DNA from: Alphaproteobacteria bacterium UBA2723
GTDB taxonomy: Bacteria; Pseudomonadota; Alphaproteobacteria; RF32; CAG-239
Direction of reading: 5' to 3'
Assembly: GCA_002353835.1 (NCBI GenBank)
Contig: DEKL01000134.1
Coordinates: 1 to 8,105 of the forward strand
Length of the DNA stretch: 8,105 nucleotides
Positions within the stretch are counted from its first letter, which is position 1. Each line of letters begins with the position of its first letter. Made by a program: the position numbers and the translations under genes. Positions 1-7,904 of this stretch are shown in pieces. The notes beneath the pieces are model-generated. The model was not told the DNA's origin. It saw only the letters and a list, made by a program, of their open reading frames with translations, and did not search any database.

Positions 1-75
1 TACATTTATAAAAAAAATTAAAAGTGGACTTATTTTGTTTCTGCGTTTAGTGTATATCATAAAGCGGATGGGAAT

Positions 76-1572
76 ATGGTATTTACAGAGAAATATAATC
101 GTCTTTTTCATAATATAGCAAATGTACTGGCTTGGGGGTTGCTTCTTGCCGGATTAAGTTTTATGGCGTGGACAATTTGGTTTACGGAAACCGGAAACGG
201 CGATAATGTAGAGCACATTCATGCAACATGGCTTGTTGCCACGGGTAAAGTGCCTTATCGCGACTTTTTTCAACACCATAATCCGCTGTTATGGTATATG
301 TTTGCCCCATTTATAAAGAGTGTGCCTAATGTTTTGATAATGCTTGATATTGCACATGCTATCGGCATTATAACCGGTGTGCTGACATTTTTTGTCGTCT
401 ATAAAATATGCAATAGTTTTTTTGCCTCTCCCTTGGCTTCGCTGTGTTCTTTGCTGATTTTATGCCCGCCATACTACTATATTTTTTGCTTTAATTATAA
501 TCCTGATACGTTTATGGCATTATTTTATGCTCTCGGGCTTTATTTTCTGCTGACCTATTGGGATAAAAGACAATTATATACCCTTTGTTTTGCTTTTAAC
601 TTATTTTTTATTGCCTTTTTATTTACACAGAAAATCTTATCGGTGACCATTGTTTTGGGTATTGTGTTTTTATATATGTGTTATAAACAAAAGACACCTT
701 TAAGCCATATTTTTTATGCCCTGCTTTTGCCGGTGCTCTGCACAATTCTCGGAGCTGTCATACTCTATAAAGCGGATATGTTAGACATCTATTGGAAATC
801 TAACTATGTCTTTAATATGGTTATGCAGAAATATTACGGCTTTAATAAAGTTGCCGTTATGGACCATGAGTGTCTAATTCTTTCCTGTATCTTTGCAATA
901 TGCAGCATTTTGTGGCTCTTTAAAAACGGGCAGATTTTTTATAAAATTTTAGCAATTTTATTTATATCCGAATTGGCTCAGAGATGTTTTTATTTTTCTA
1001 TTGCACCGTATTATTTATTGCCGTTGATGATTTATATCTGTTGCTTGAACAGTGTTCTGATTGATAAACTGATACAGAAAAATATTACTTTGATTTTTAT
1101 ATATTTGGTGGTTGCAATCTATTATCTTGGTATTTCTCCAAGCAGCTATTTGTCGGCACGCGGGCAGGATCGCCGTTTTGCGCGCTACCTTTCTAATACA
1201 ATTACTCATTGTGATTACGTTATAAACAGCTATCTCGGAAATCAGTCTATTGCCAATAAAGACCCGCATTACTATTGGGGAATTTTGGGACATGTGGATA
1301 TGGCGGGAGAAGAAAGCGGAAACGGAAAACATCCGGATTTAAATGCGCTTGTTTTACAATATAAACCTAAACTTATTTACGGAAAAGAATATTGGAGCAG
1401 TTACCATCAAAATCGCGGTCAAAATGTGTTAATTCAAAAAATTTCACCGGAGATTATTGATAAATATTATTTGCCGACACCATTTGACGGATTTTATATT
1501 CTAAAGTATGAATATCAAAAGAAGGATTGTCGTTATGATGAAAAACGAGGAGACTGGTATTATGCAGACTAA
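76..1572 (+). CDS. GT-C membrane glycosyltransferase, family 39-like (first of two tandem paralogs)
   Basis: A 498-residue polytopic inner-membrane protein. The first membrane segment (about residues 16-36) is followed by a periplasmic loop with NGDNVEH (residues 41-47) and PYRDFFQHHNPL (60-71). An acidic first loop with a PYRDFF-HH-P block is typical of ArnT/PMT-like GT-C enzymes, which move a sugar from a polyprenyl-phosphate carrier to a lipid or protein acceptor on the periplasmic face. D43, E46 and D63 are the likely catalytic or binding acids by analogy. Roughly ten further hydrophobic stretches run to about residue 355, then a soluble tail of about 140 residues with conserved-looking YYWGILGHVD and NRGQNVL segments. 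The start at 76 is the only in-frame ATG after a stop at 19-21; its ribosome site (GGATGGGA, 67-74) is weak and very close. The end overlaps the next gene by 11 bases. Donor and acceptor cannot be told; an O-antigen or lipid A modification role is only inference. Confidence 0.82.
   Translation: MVFTEKYNRLFHNIANVLAWGLLLAGLSFMAWTIWFTETGNGDNVEHIHATWLVATGKVPYRDFFQHHNPLLWYMFAPFIKSVPNVLIMLDIAHAIGIITGVLTFFVVYKICNSFFASPLASLCSLLILCPPYYYIFCFNYNPDTFMALFYALGLYFLLTYWDKRQLYTLCFAFNLFFIAFLFTQKILSVTIVLGIVFLYMCYKQKTPLSHIFYALLLPVLCTILGAVILYKADMLDIYWKSNYVFNMVMQKYYGFNKVAVMDHECLILSCIFAICSILWLFKNGQIFYKILAILFISELAQRCFYFSIAPYYLLPLMIYICCLNSVLIDKLIQKNITLIFIYLVVAIYYLGISPSSYLSARGQDRRFARYLSNTITHCDYVINSYLGNQSIANKDPHYYWGILGHVDMAGEESGNGKHPDLNALVLQYKPKLIYGKEYWSSYHQNRGQNVLIQKISPEIIDKYYLPTPFDGFYILKYEYQKKDCRYDEKRGDWYYAD
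1522..1552 (+). promoter_or_regulatory. two alternative ribosome binding sites inside the end of the first glycosyltransferase
   Basis: Two purine-rich sites lie within the coding end of the upstream gene. AAGGA at 1522-1526 is 8 bases before ATG 1535, and GAGGAG at 1547-1552 is 9 bases before ATG 1562. Both starts are in the frame of the second glycosyltransferase. The second site is the longer match and gives an N-terminus comparable with the paralog, so 1562 is preferred, but dual initiation is possible. Confidence 0.55.
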
Positions 1573-3184
1573 ATGGTTGCAGAGATTTTTGTGGCTTTAT
1601 ATGGTGCTTATGATTTTCGTAAGCGGTTATATCTACGGGTTTGTGCTGAAAGCAAATGGGGATAATGTGGAACACTTACATACCTCTTGGATGGTGTGGA
1701 TGGGGTATTTTCCGTATCGCGACTTTTTCCAGCACCATAATCCGCTAACATGGTATCTTTCCGCCCCATTAGTCGCCTATCTGATTGATAATATCAATAT
1801 TTTTGCAATATTTAATGTTATCAGTATGCTCGGACTTTATGCCATAGCTTACTACCATGGTAAGATATTTTTGTTGTACGAAAAGAACAAAACCGCAGCA
1901 TTATTTTTAGCCGCAAGTATTGTTTCTGCGTATTCTTTACTTTGGTCAACAGATTACAGACCGGATACTTTTATGTTTATTTTCTTTTATATGGGGTTGT
2001 TTTACCTTTTGCTATATATAAAAGAACCCAAATGTCGCGCACTTGCCATCAGTTTTTTGAGTTTCTTCATCAGCTTTATGTTCACACAAAAAGTATTGAT
2101 GCATATGGTTATTCCCGGTATTGCTGTTATTTATTGGCTATATTGCGGTAAAATGAAAATTATGGACTTTATTAAAGCATCTGTCGTTCCACTTGCTCTT
2201 TTGCTCGGCTTTATCGGCTATCTATATTATAATGATGCACTTAAAGTTTATTGGCTCTCTAATTTTGAATTTAACACACATATACCGGAAGTTTTTGAAG
2301 AAAACAGAATTATTTTGCCACCGAGAGAATATATTGATTTTTATTTCTTCGTGCCGATTGCCGGTATTGCTATGATATATTTCTTATTTAAGGGTAATGG
2401 CGTAGAAAAAATGTTCAGCTGGATGTTTTTGTTGGAATTGATTATCCGAGCATTTTATTTTTCCGCCTTTTTGCATTATGTTATTTTCCTTTTAATGTTG
2501 GCTATCATGTTAACCGTTATGTTCCTGAACAAACCGCTAAAATATAAAAAGCTCATTGTTTGGGCTGATATAATTTTTGTTTTATGCATTGCCGCTTATG
2601 AACTTAAGCTGAGTTATTTGGATACAAAGGTAATGCTTGTTGTCGGAATATTGGTAATTACCCTGTTCTTAACCCAAAATATAAATAAAAATGTTTTTGT
2701 TTCAGCTATCGGGGTTGTTTATTTATTATTTATGGGTTTTTACAGTTACCAGTTAACGTACAAAAGAAATATCGTAAAATATGAGATTATGGGGGGACAC
2801 GAATACGCCTTTACGGTTTTAACACCCTGTGACTATGCGCTTAACGGCTATTTTACGACCTACAATTTAAAAGCTAAAGATGCCGGATACTACGCCACAC
2901 TTCTCGGACAAATAGATGTGTTGGGAGAAAAAGTCGGAATTGCCAAACGAGATGATTTTGATGAGATAATCCGCCAAAAATTGCCTAAACTTATTTCCGG
3001 GGGTAATTTTTGGGATACATATTTGGAACAACGCGGACAAAAAGTTTTATCACACAAGATTAGCGAGGAGTTGATAAATAAATATTATCAGCCGAGCGGT
3101 GCGGGGAACATCCTTATCTTAAAGCCGCAATACCAGCATCATGGATGTGTTTATAACGGTAAAGAATGGAGATATATGGATTAA
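1562..3184 (+). CDS. GT-C membrane glycosyltransferase, family 39-like (second tandem paralog)
   Basis: A 540-residue polytopic membrane protein, clearly paralogous to its upstream neighbour along its whole length. It shares NGDNVEH (residues 32-38 here), PYRDFFQHHNPL (51-62), an FTQK motif in a mid-protein membrane segment, and a soluble C-terminal domain with CDY, LGQIDVLGE, QRGQKVL and a closing Cys-aromatic-Asp tail. These are marks of ArnT/PMT-like GT-C transferases acting on the periplasmic side with a polyprenyl-phosphate sugar donor; the actual substrates are unknown. The start at 1562 is preferred because GAGGAG at 1547-1552 sits 9 bases upstream and it leaves an 11-base overlap with gene one. 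An in-frame ATG at 1535 also has a good site (AAGGA, 1522-1526) and would give 549 residues. A start at 1508 looks poorly supported. The overlap suggests translational coupling. Two enzymes of one family side by side probably act on the same glycan with different donors, acceptors or positions (inference). Confidence 0.82.
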   Translation: MQTKWLQRFLWLYMVLMIFVSGYIYGFVLKANGDNVEHLHTSWMVWMGYFPYRDFFQHHNPLTWYLSAPLVAYLIDNINIFAIFNVISMLGLYAIAYYHGKIFLLYEKNKTAALFLAASIVSAYSLLWSTDYRPDTFMFIFFYMGLFYLLLYIKEPKCRALAISFLSFFISFMFTQKVLMHMVIPGIAVIYWLYCGKMKIMDFIKASVVPLALLLGFIGYLYYNDALKVYWLSNFEFNTHIPEVFEENRIILPPREYIDFYFFVPIAGIAMIYFLFKGNGVEKMFSWMFLLELIIRAFYFSAFLHYVIFLLMLAIMLTVMFLNKPLKYKKLIVWADIIFVLCIAAYELKLSYLDTKVMLVVGILVITLFLTQNINKNVFVSAIGVVYLLFMGFYSYQLTYKRNIVKYEIMGGHEYAFTVLTPCDYALNGYFTTYNLKAKDAGYYATLLGQIDVLGEKVGIAKRDDFDEIIRQKLPKLISGGNFWDTYLEQRGQKVLSHKISEELINKYYQPSGAGNILILKPQYQHHGCVYNGKEWRYMD

Positions 3185-3186
3185 AA

Positions 3187-4992
3187 ATGTTTAACCTTAA
3201 ATTAGGTCTGAGTATCCTCAAACAAAACGTTAAAATCGCGCCAGAAGCTCCCGGCGTTTACCGTATGCTGGGAGAAAATGATGATGTTCTTTATGTCGGC
3301 AAGGCTAAAAACATAAAAAAAAGAATTGTTGCTTATACGCGAATTGACCAGCTGACAATAAGATTACAACGTATGGTCGCAGAAATTCGTAAAATGGAGT
3401 TTATTATTGTTGAAAATGAAAATCGGGCGCTGATTGTTGAAAATGAACTTATCAAAAAGTTACACCCGAAATACAATATTCTGCTGAAAGATGATAAATC
3501 ATACCCGTATTTAATGCTTAATTTACAGGAAGATTTTCCGGCATTAAGAAAGTTTCGCGGAGTAAGAAATAATAATTGTCGCTACTTCGGACCATATGCG
3601 AGTGCTACTGCCGTTAACGAAGTTATTGATACAATTCAAAAAGTTTTTCAACTCAGAAGTTGTCGTGATAATGTTTTTAATAATAGGGAAAGGCCTTGCT
3701 TATTATATCAAATAAAACGCTGTTCAGCGCCATGTGTCGGCAAAATCAGCAAAGAAAATTATATGCTCTTGGTTAAAGATGTTATAGATTTCTTAGATGG
3801 TAAGAATATTGATATGCAAGAAAAATTATCGCGTCAGATGCAAGATGCCAGTAATAATGAAAACTTTGAGCAAGCCATTGTTTTACGCGAAAGGATTAAG
3901 GCCTTAACCGGTATTCAAGCCCATGCAAATCTGGAATATGCCGGACTGAAATCTGTTGATATTATAGGAATAGCCTTTAAGGATGGCTGGTTTTGCATAG
4001 AAATATTCTTTGTGCGTGGCGGGCAAAATTGCGGAAATATTCCGTATTTTATCAGACAGACGGAAGAAGCGACGTCGGCGGAAATTTTAGATGAATTTTT
4101 AAGCGGTTTTTATGCCAACCATATACCGCCTAAAGAAATTTTTGTTTCCGAACCGTTAGAAAATAATGAATTGCTGGAGAGCGCACTTAACACTAAAATT
4201 ATGACATTTAGCAAAGGTAACAAATACAAATTGGTTGAAAATGTGCAGAAAAACGCCGAGGCGGCCATAGAAAGACGATTGGCGGAAAATAAAAGTATTC
4301 ATCAAAATTTGGAAGAAATGCAGCGCTATTTTGATTTGCCTTGTTTACCGCAGAGAATAGAAATTTATGATAACTCGCACAACCAGGGAACATACGCTGT
4401 CGGTGCGATGGTGGTAGCCACGCCGGAAGGGTTTGATAAAAAATCATACCGGACATTCAACATTAAAAATCAAGAGATTACGAATGATGATTTTGCTATG
4501 ATGAAAGAGGTCTTAAAGCGGCGCTTTGAACGTATGAGCCCGGAAAATAAACCCGATGTTATCTTGCTTGACGGCGGCTTAGGGCAGTTGCACGCTGTTC
4601 ATGAGAGTTTGAAAGATTATGATTTAAGTTCCATCCGCATTATCGCTATTTCAAAGGGGGTTGATAGAAATGCCGGTAAGGAGTTTTATCATCAAGTTGG
4701 CAAAGAAAGTTTCGCTTTACCATATCGTTCAGCTATTGCATTTTATTTACAAAAACTGCGTGATGAGGCTCACAGATTTGCCATCGGAACACACCGTAAA
4801 AAAAGAGCAAAATCAATGACAAAATCTGATTTAGATGAGATAGAAGGTATAGGTTCACGTCGCAAAAGAGATTTGCTTAATTATTTCGGTTCGGTGGCCG
4901 CTATTAAAGATGCCTCCGTTGAAGATATCATAAAAATTTCCGGAATAAGTAAAAAAACGGCTGAAAACATTTATAATTTCTTCCATAAATAA
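3187..4992 (+). CDS. uvrC: UvrABC system protein C (excinuclease ABC subunit C)
   Basis: A cytoplasmic endonuclease that makes the 3' and 5' incisions around a lesion after UvrA/UvrB damage recognition. Counting from ATG 3187 (601 residues), the N-terminal GIY-YIG nuclease has G23-V-Y25, Y36-V-G38, R46 and catalytic-type E85. A C-x11-C-x7-C-x3-C set (C159, C171, C179, C183) matches the iron-sulfur cluster pattern of the family. A UVR segment that binds UvrB lies near 205-240. The RNase H-like C-terminal nuclease shows D395 (YDNSH), an acidic pair D434/D435, D462 (DGG) and H529 (DEAH), aligning with the four residues I recall as essential in E. coli UvrC. Tandem helix-hairpin-helix motifs (EGIGSRRKR, SGISKKTAENI) close the protein. 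All domains are intact and the length is normal. The start at 3187 lies 2 bases after the previous stop; an in-frame ATG at 3166 would add seven residues and overlap the upstream gene. Cotranscription with glycosyltransferases is unusual. Confidence 0.97.
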   Translation: MFNLKLGLSILKQNVKIAPEAPGVYRMLGENDDVLYVGKAKNIKKRIVAYTRIDQLTIRLQRMVAEIRKMEFIIVENENRALIVENELIKKLHPKYNILLKDDKSYPYLMLNLQEDFPALRKFRGVRNNNCRYFGPYASATAVNEVIDTIQKVFQLRSCRDNVFNNRERPCLLYQIKRCSAPCVGKISKENYMLLVKDVIDFLDGKNIDMQEKLSRQMQDASNNENFEQAIVLRERIKALTGIQAHANLEYAGLKSVDIIGIAFKDGWFCIEIFFVRGGQNCGNIPYFIRQTEEATSAEILDEFLSGFYANHIPPKEIFVSEPLENNELLESALNTKIMTFSKGNKYKLVENVQKNAEAAIERRLAENKSIHQNLEEMQRYFDLPCLPQRIEIYDNSHNQGTYAVGAMVVATPEGFDKKSYRTFNIKNQEITNDDFAMMKEVLKRRFERMSPENKPDVILLDGGLGQLHAVHESLKDYDLSSIRIIAISKGVDRNAGKEFYHQVGKESFALPYRSAIAFYLQKLRDEAHRFAIGTHRKKRAKSMTKSDLDEIEGIGSRRKRDLLNYFGSVAAIKDASVEDIIKISGISKKTAENIYNFFHK

Positions 4993-5009
4993 AAAAAAAT
5001 ATTATCATT

Positions 5010-5022
5010 AAGGCAAAATGTG
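5010..5022 (+). promoter_or_regulatory. ribosome binding site setting a GTG start for pgsA
   Basis: AAGG at 5010-5013 is followed 6 bases later by GTG at 5020-5022, which opens the pgsA frame. An ATG at 5018 overlaps it but is in another frame. A later GTG at 5050 in the pgsA frame would begin just before the conserved NLPNLLTLSR segment, but I see no comparable ribosome site before it. The 27-base gap after uvrC holds only an A-rich run and this site; no terminator or promoter is evident. Confidence 0.6.
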
Positions 5023-5739
5023 TCTGAAATTATTGGAAAGGAACGTGTCGTGTATAATTTGCCAAATTTACTTACTCTTTCAAGAATTGCGGTAATACCG
5101 TTAATCTTTTTGTCTGTTTATGTAAAATGTCGCTTTTTTAACTATCTGGCCGGTATCTTGTTTATTGCCGCCTCTATTACGGACTATTATGACGGCAAGT
5201 TAGCGCGTGCGCGCAACGAAGTTTCAGCTTTCGGTCGGTTGTTTGATCCGATTGCCGACAAACTTTTGGTTGCAACGGCTTTGGTTGTCTTTTTGGTTAA
5301 AGAAGTAAATATTGACGGGACCGCAACACCGATAATTTCAAAAATCAGTTATATTCCGGTATTTGTTATTTTGTGCAGAGAGTTGCTCGTATCCGGTTTA
5401 CGTGAATTTTTAAGAGAAGTAAATGTCGGACTTCCGGTTACTCGTTTGGCAAAGTGGAAGACCGGTTTCCAGATGACAGCGTTATCTATGCTGTTCTTCA
5501 AAGGCTGGTTCATTTGGGGCGGCTTAGGAGAAATTTTATTATGGGTTGCAGGTATTTTAACCTTTATTACCGGCTATCAGTATTTTGAACAAAGCTTAAA
5601 CTATATCAAAAATGAAAATAAATCTAAATCGGCCCCTAAAGTGACCGAAGAGGTAAAAAGTCAGCCGGTGGCAAAGAAGCCTGCTTCAGCACCGAAGAAA
5701 AAGCCTATAAAAAAAGCTCCTGCTAAAGCAAAGAAATAA
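5020..5739 (+). CDS. pgsA: CDP-diacylglycerol--glycerol-3-phosphate 3-phosphatidyltransferase
   Basis: An inner-membrane enzyme that exchanges CMP on CDP-diacylglycerol for glycerol-3-phosphate, making phosphatidylglycerophosphate, the committed step to phosphatidylglycerol and cardiolipin. The CDP-alcohol phosphotransferase signature is complete: D55, D58-G59, A62-R63, G72, D76 and D80, where the acidic residues hold the metal ions. The N-terminal NLPNLLTLSR (residues 13-22), CRELLVSGLRE and the K-x-KTGFQM-type segment match PgsA rather than phosphatidylserine synthase. Several hydrophobic membrane segments are present. The protein has 239 residues against about 182 in E. coli. The excess is mostly a tail of about 40 residues from about 199 onward, rich in Lys, Pro and Ala, which looks disordered and strongly basic. 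Translation starts at GTG behind AAGG. It lies 27 bases after uvrC and 12 bases before the response regulator, so it is probably cotranscribed with both. Confidence 0.93.
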   Translation: MSEIIGKERVVYNLPNLLTLSRIAVIPLIFLSVYVKCRFFNYLAGILFIAASITDYYDGKLARARNEVSAFGRLFDPIADKLLVATALVVFLVKEVNIDGTATPIISKISYIPVFVILCRELLVSGLREFLREVNVGLPVTRLAKWKTGFQMTALSMLFFKGWFIWGGLGEILLWVAGILTFITGYQYFEQSLNYIKNENKSKSAPKVTEEVKSQPVAKKPASAPKKKPIKKAPAKAKK

Positions 5740-5751
5740 AGGTATTTAGAC

Positions 5752-6441
5752 ATGGCAGAAGATAAAAAACATCTTTTGGTGGTTGATGATGATACCCGTT
5801 TAAGAAGCCTTCTGCAGCGTTATTTAAGAGAACAAGGATTTCTCGTTTCGGCGGCTGAAAATGCTGAGCGCGCCAAAGATTTCTTAAGTCTATATACCTT
5901 TGATTTGCTCATTGTTGATATTATGATGCCCAAAATCAGCGGTACGGAATTTTTAAGAGGTTTGCGTGCCGAAAAGAACAATGTTCCGGTTATTTTACTA
6001 ACGGCAATGGGTGATGTTTCAGACAGAGTTAACGGGCTGGAAATTGGGGCAGATGATTATGTTGCCAAGCCTTTTGAACCTAAAGAGCTTGTTTTAAGGA
6101 TAAATAATATCTTAAAGAGAGCCTTTGAAGTTAAAGAGCAAGCAAATAGACTGATATTTCATGATATTTGTTATGATTTAAGTCGCGGTGAGCTGATTGA
6201 TAGTAAAGGAAATGTTATACACATCACGCCGGTGGAACGCGTCCTGTTAAATCTCTTAGGGAAGACCCCGGGAGAAGTTCATAGTCGGGAAGAATTGGCA
6301 GAGGTTTTGGGAAGCTCGGAAAGTTTGCGTACCGTTGATGTACAAATTACAAGACTAAGAAAAAAAATTGAAACAGATACCAAAAACCCGCGCTATTTAC
6401 AGACAATACGCGGTAAAGGGTATATGTTAATATCTGAATAA
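5752..6441 (+). CDS. OmpR-family DNA-binding response regulator
   Basis: A 229-residue cytoplasmic transcription regulator, the usual length for the family. The receiver domain (about residues 6-120) has the acidic pocket D12-D13-D14, phosphorylation site D56 (VDIMMP), switch residues T84 and Y103, and K106 in the AKPF motif. A short linker leads to a winged-helix DNA-binding domain (about 130-228) with a recognition-helix region rich in Arg/Lys (TRLRKKIE) and the wing RGKGYML. Nothing key is missing. An AAAGG site at 5738-5742 precedes the ATG by 9 bases. It stands 12 bases after pgsA and 11 bases before a histidine kinase, its evident partner. The target genes cannot be read from the sequence. 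Its companion kinase has the SHDLRTPLTR H-box of the EnvZ-like group, so the pair is OmpR/EnvZ-like; orthology to a named system such as OmpR, PetR or FeuP was not established. Confidence 0.95.
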   Translation: MAEDKKHLLVVDDDTRLRSLLQRYLREQGFLVSAAENAERAKDFLSLYTFDLLIVDIMMPKISGTEFLRGLRAEKNNVPVILLTAMGDVSDRVNGLEIGADDYVAKPFEPKELVLRINNILKRAFEVKEQANRLIFHDICYDLSRGELIDSKGNVIHITPVERVLLNLLGKTPGEVHSREELAEVLGSSESLRTVDVQITRLRKKIETDTKNPRYLQTIRGKGYMLISE

Positions 6442-6452
6442 AGGAGAATAAA

Positions 6453-7817
6453 ATGCACGTTAAGTTTCCAGATAAATTAAATAAAGTGTTGCAGTATTTG
6501 AAGCTCAAAATAATGCCCAATACGTTATTTTTCCGCACAATGTTGCTGATTTTTATTCCATTGATTTTGGTGCAAGTTGTTTCGGTTATTGCGTTTTGGG
6601 ACGGCAACTGGGAAAAAGTTGGTCGCAGGCTCTCCAATAATTTGGCAAGCAACGTGGCAACAGCAATTGAGCTAACCGCAAATAACCCGCAAGATTTGGA
6701 AAAAATACAAGCATTGTATAGTAAGAATTACAATATCAAATTTGATTTAATAACAGATGAAAAAGAGAAATTATCTGTTAAATCAAGTACTCATTACGGG
6801 GAAGAATATAAACTCGTAACAGGTTTGCTTGAAAAGTCATTACACCGCAAATTTCCGCAAACGGTTACAAATGTATATTTAAATGATAGTCATGAAGATA
6901 TTACAATATTGGTAGAAACAGGAAAAGGTTTATACCGCTTTAAGACCTCTACCAAAAATATTTTCAGTTCCTCATTATTTGGCTTCGTCGCATGGATGGT
7001 CGGAACGTCATTGTTGCTGTTCCTGGTGGCAACATTGTTCCTACGTATTCAAGTTCGTTCTATTGCAACATTGGCACAGGTTGCGGAAGATTTCGGTAAA
7101 GGTATTAACACTCCGTTTAAGCCTTATGGTTCTTCAGAAGTACGTAAAGCCGGTATTGCTTTTATCAAGATGAAAGAGCGTATCTTAAAACAGATTTCTG
7201 AAAGAACGCAGATGTTAGCCGGTGTTTCACATGACCTACGCACCCCGTTGACAAGAATGAAATTGCAACTGGCTATGTTACCGGAATCAACTGAAAATAA
7301 AGAATTTATTGATGATATCGGTGAGATGGAAAAAATGTTGGATGGTTACTTAGCATTTGTCTCCGGTGAGGGTGGCGAGAAAAACACCTTTGTCGATATG
7401 AATGAGCTTATTTTGAGTATTATCAATAAGTTTCGTAATGGTAAAGCCATGATTCGTTATTCAACCAACGATCAAGTAAGCGCTATCCAAGGACGTGAGC
7501 AAGCGCTCAAGCGTGCCATTACCAATATTATATCCAACGCCTTTAATTATGGTAAGGTTATTGCCGTTGCTTTGGAGAGCAATAATAAAAAGCTTGAAAT
7601 AACCGTTGATGATGACGGGCCGGGCATCCCTCCTGAGAAGCGAGAAGATGTCTTTAAAGCATTTTACAGATTAGATGAATCCCGCAATTCGGAAACCGGT
7701 GGTGTCGGTTTGGGGTTATCTATTGCACGTGACATTATTACATCACACGGTGGCAAAATTGAATTATCAGATAGTGAGTTAGGAGGCTTGAGGGTACTCA
7801 TTTCTATTCCCTTATAA
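6453..7817 (+). CDS. EnvZ-like membrane sensor histidine kinase
   Basis: A 454-residue inner-membrane sensor kinase, close to the length of EnvZ. A basic N-terminal stretch is followed by membrane segment one (about residues 29-49), a periplasmic sensor region of about 120 residues, membrane segment two (about 173-197) and a HAMP linker whose usual Pro is replaced (VRSIATLA). The dimerisation/phosphoacceptor domain has H260 in SHDLRTPLTR. The ATPase domain shows the N box at N362 (NIISNAFNYG), the G1 box DDDGPGIPP (from D386), an F box (FKAFYRLD) and the G2 box GGVGLGLS (from G416), so it should be catalytically active. The periplasmic part resembles no sensor fold I can name, so the signal is unknown. 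AAGGAG at 6441-6446 overlaps the stop of the response regulator and lies 6 bases before the ATG, a strong coupled arrangement. It is the last gene before the terminator. It presumably phosphorylates the regulator encoded just upstream. Confidence 0.95.
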   Translation: MHVKFPDKLNKVLQYLKLKIMPNTLFFRTMLLIFIPLILVQVVSVIAFWDGNWEKVGRRLSNNLASNVATAIELTANNPQDLEKIQALYSKNYNIKFDLITDEKEKLSVKSSTHYGEEYKLVTGLLEKSLHRKFPQTVTNVYLNDSHEDITILVETGKGLYRFKTSTKNIFSSSLFGFVAWMVGTSLLLFLVATLFLRIQVRSIATLAQVAEDFGKGINTPFKPYGSSEVRKAGIAFIKMKERILKQISERTQMLAGVSHDLRTPLTRMKLQLAMLPESTENKEFIDDIGEMEKMLDGYLAFVSGEGGEKNTFVDMNELILSIINKFRNGKAMIRYSTNDQVSAIQGREQALKRAITNIISNAFNYGKVIAVALESNNKKLEITVDDDGPGIPPEKREDVFKAFYRLDESRNSETGGVGLGLSIARDIITSHGGKIELSDSELGGLRVLISIPL

Positions 7818-7868
7818 CTCGCACATACGAAAATATGTGTTCCGTTGTGGTAACTAAAAAGCGCGGAA

Positions 7869-7904
7869 AAATCAAAAGGGGGCAAATTGGCTCCCTTTTG
7901 ATTT
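7869..7904 (+). terminator. strong hairpin ending the operon, possibly bidirectional
   Basis: A 12-base perfect inverted repeat (AAATCAAAAGGG at 7869-7880 with CCCTTTTGATTT at 7893-7904) extends inward by G-T, G-C and C-G pairs to a 15-pair stem with a 6-base loop. It lies 51 bases after the kinase stop. The plus-strand 3' side is AT-rich (TTTATATAATCTT) rather than a clean T run. The A-rich 5' flank (7867-7871) gives a T run on the minus strand, so it may stop transcription from both sides. Confidence 0.8.

Noticed and set aside
30..58. Promoter-like pair TTATTT (30-35) and TATATC (53-58), 17-base spacing, ahead of the first gene
   Set aside because: Both boxes match poorly and such pairs are common by chance in AT-rich sequence; the operon may start further upstream.
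2..118. Open frame running in from the left edge to TAG at 116-118, possibly the end of an upstream gene
   Set aside because: It would overlap the first glycosyltransferase by 43 bases, and its hydrophobic, Lys-rich translation matches no family I know. A second frame ends at TAA 19-21 and is an equally plausible upstream gene end. Neither can be supported from so few codons.
1015..1332. Open frame of 105 codons on the minus strand within the first glycosyltransferase
   Set aside because: It lies wholly opposite a well supported gene and has no recognisable motif; it is a shadow frame, as are those at 4208-4456, 6347-6652 and 7664-7885.
3315..3322. Run of eight A in uvrC next to the codon for the GIY-YIG arginine (R46), as a possible slippage site
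   Set aside because: A8 runs are expected in Lys-rich, AT-rich genes (another is at 6360-6367 in the response regulator), and both reading frames are intact.
7821..7840. Small hairpin CACATA/TATGTG just after the kinase stop as a terminator
   Set aside because: Only six Watson-Crick pairs, AT-rich, and no T run follows; the much stronger hairpin at 7869-7904 explains termination better.
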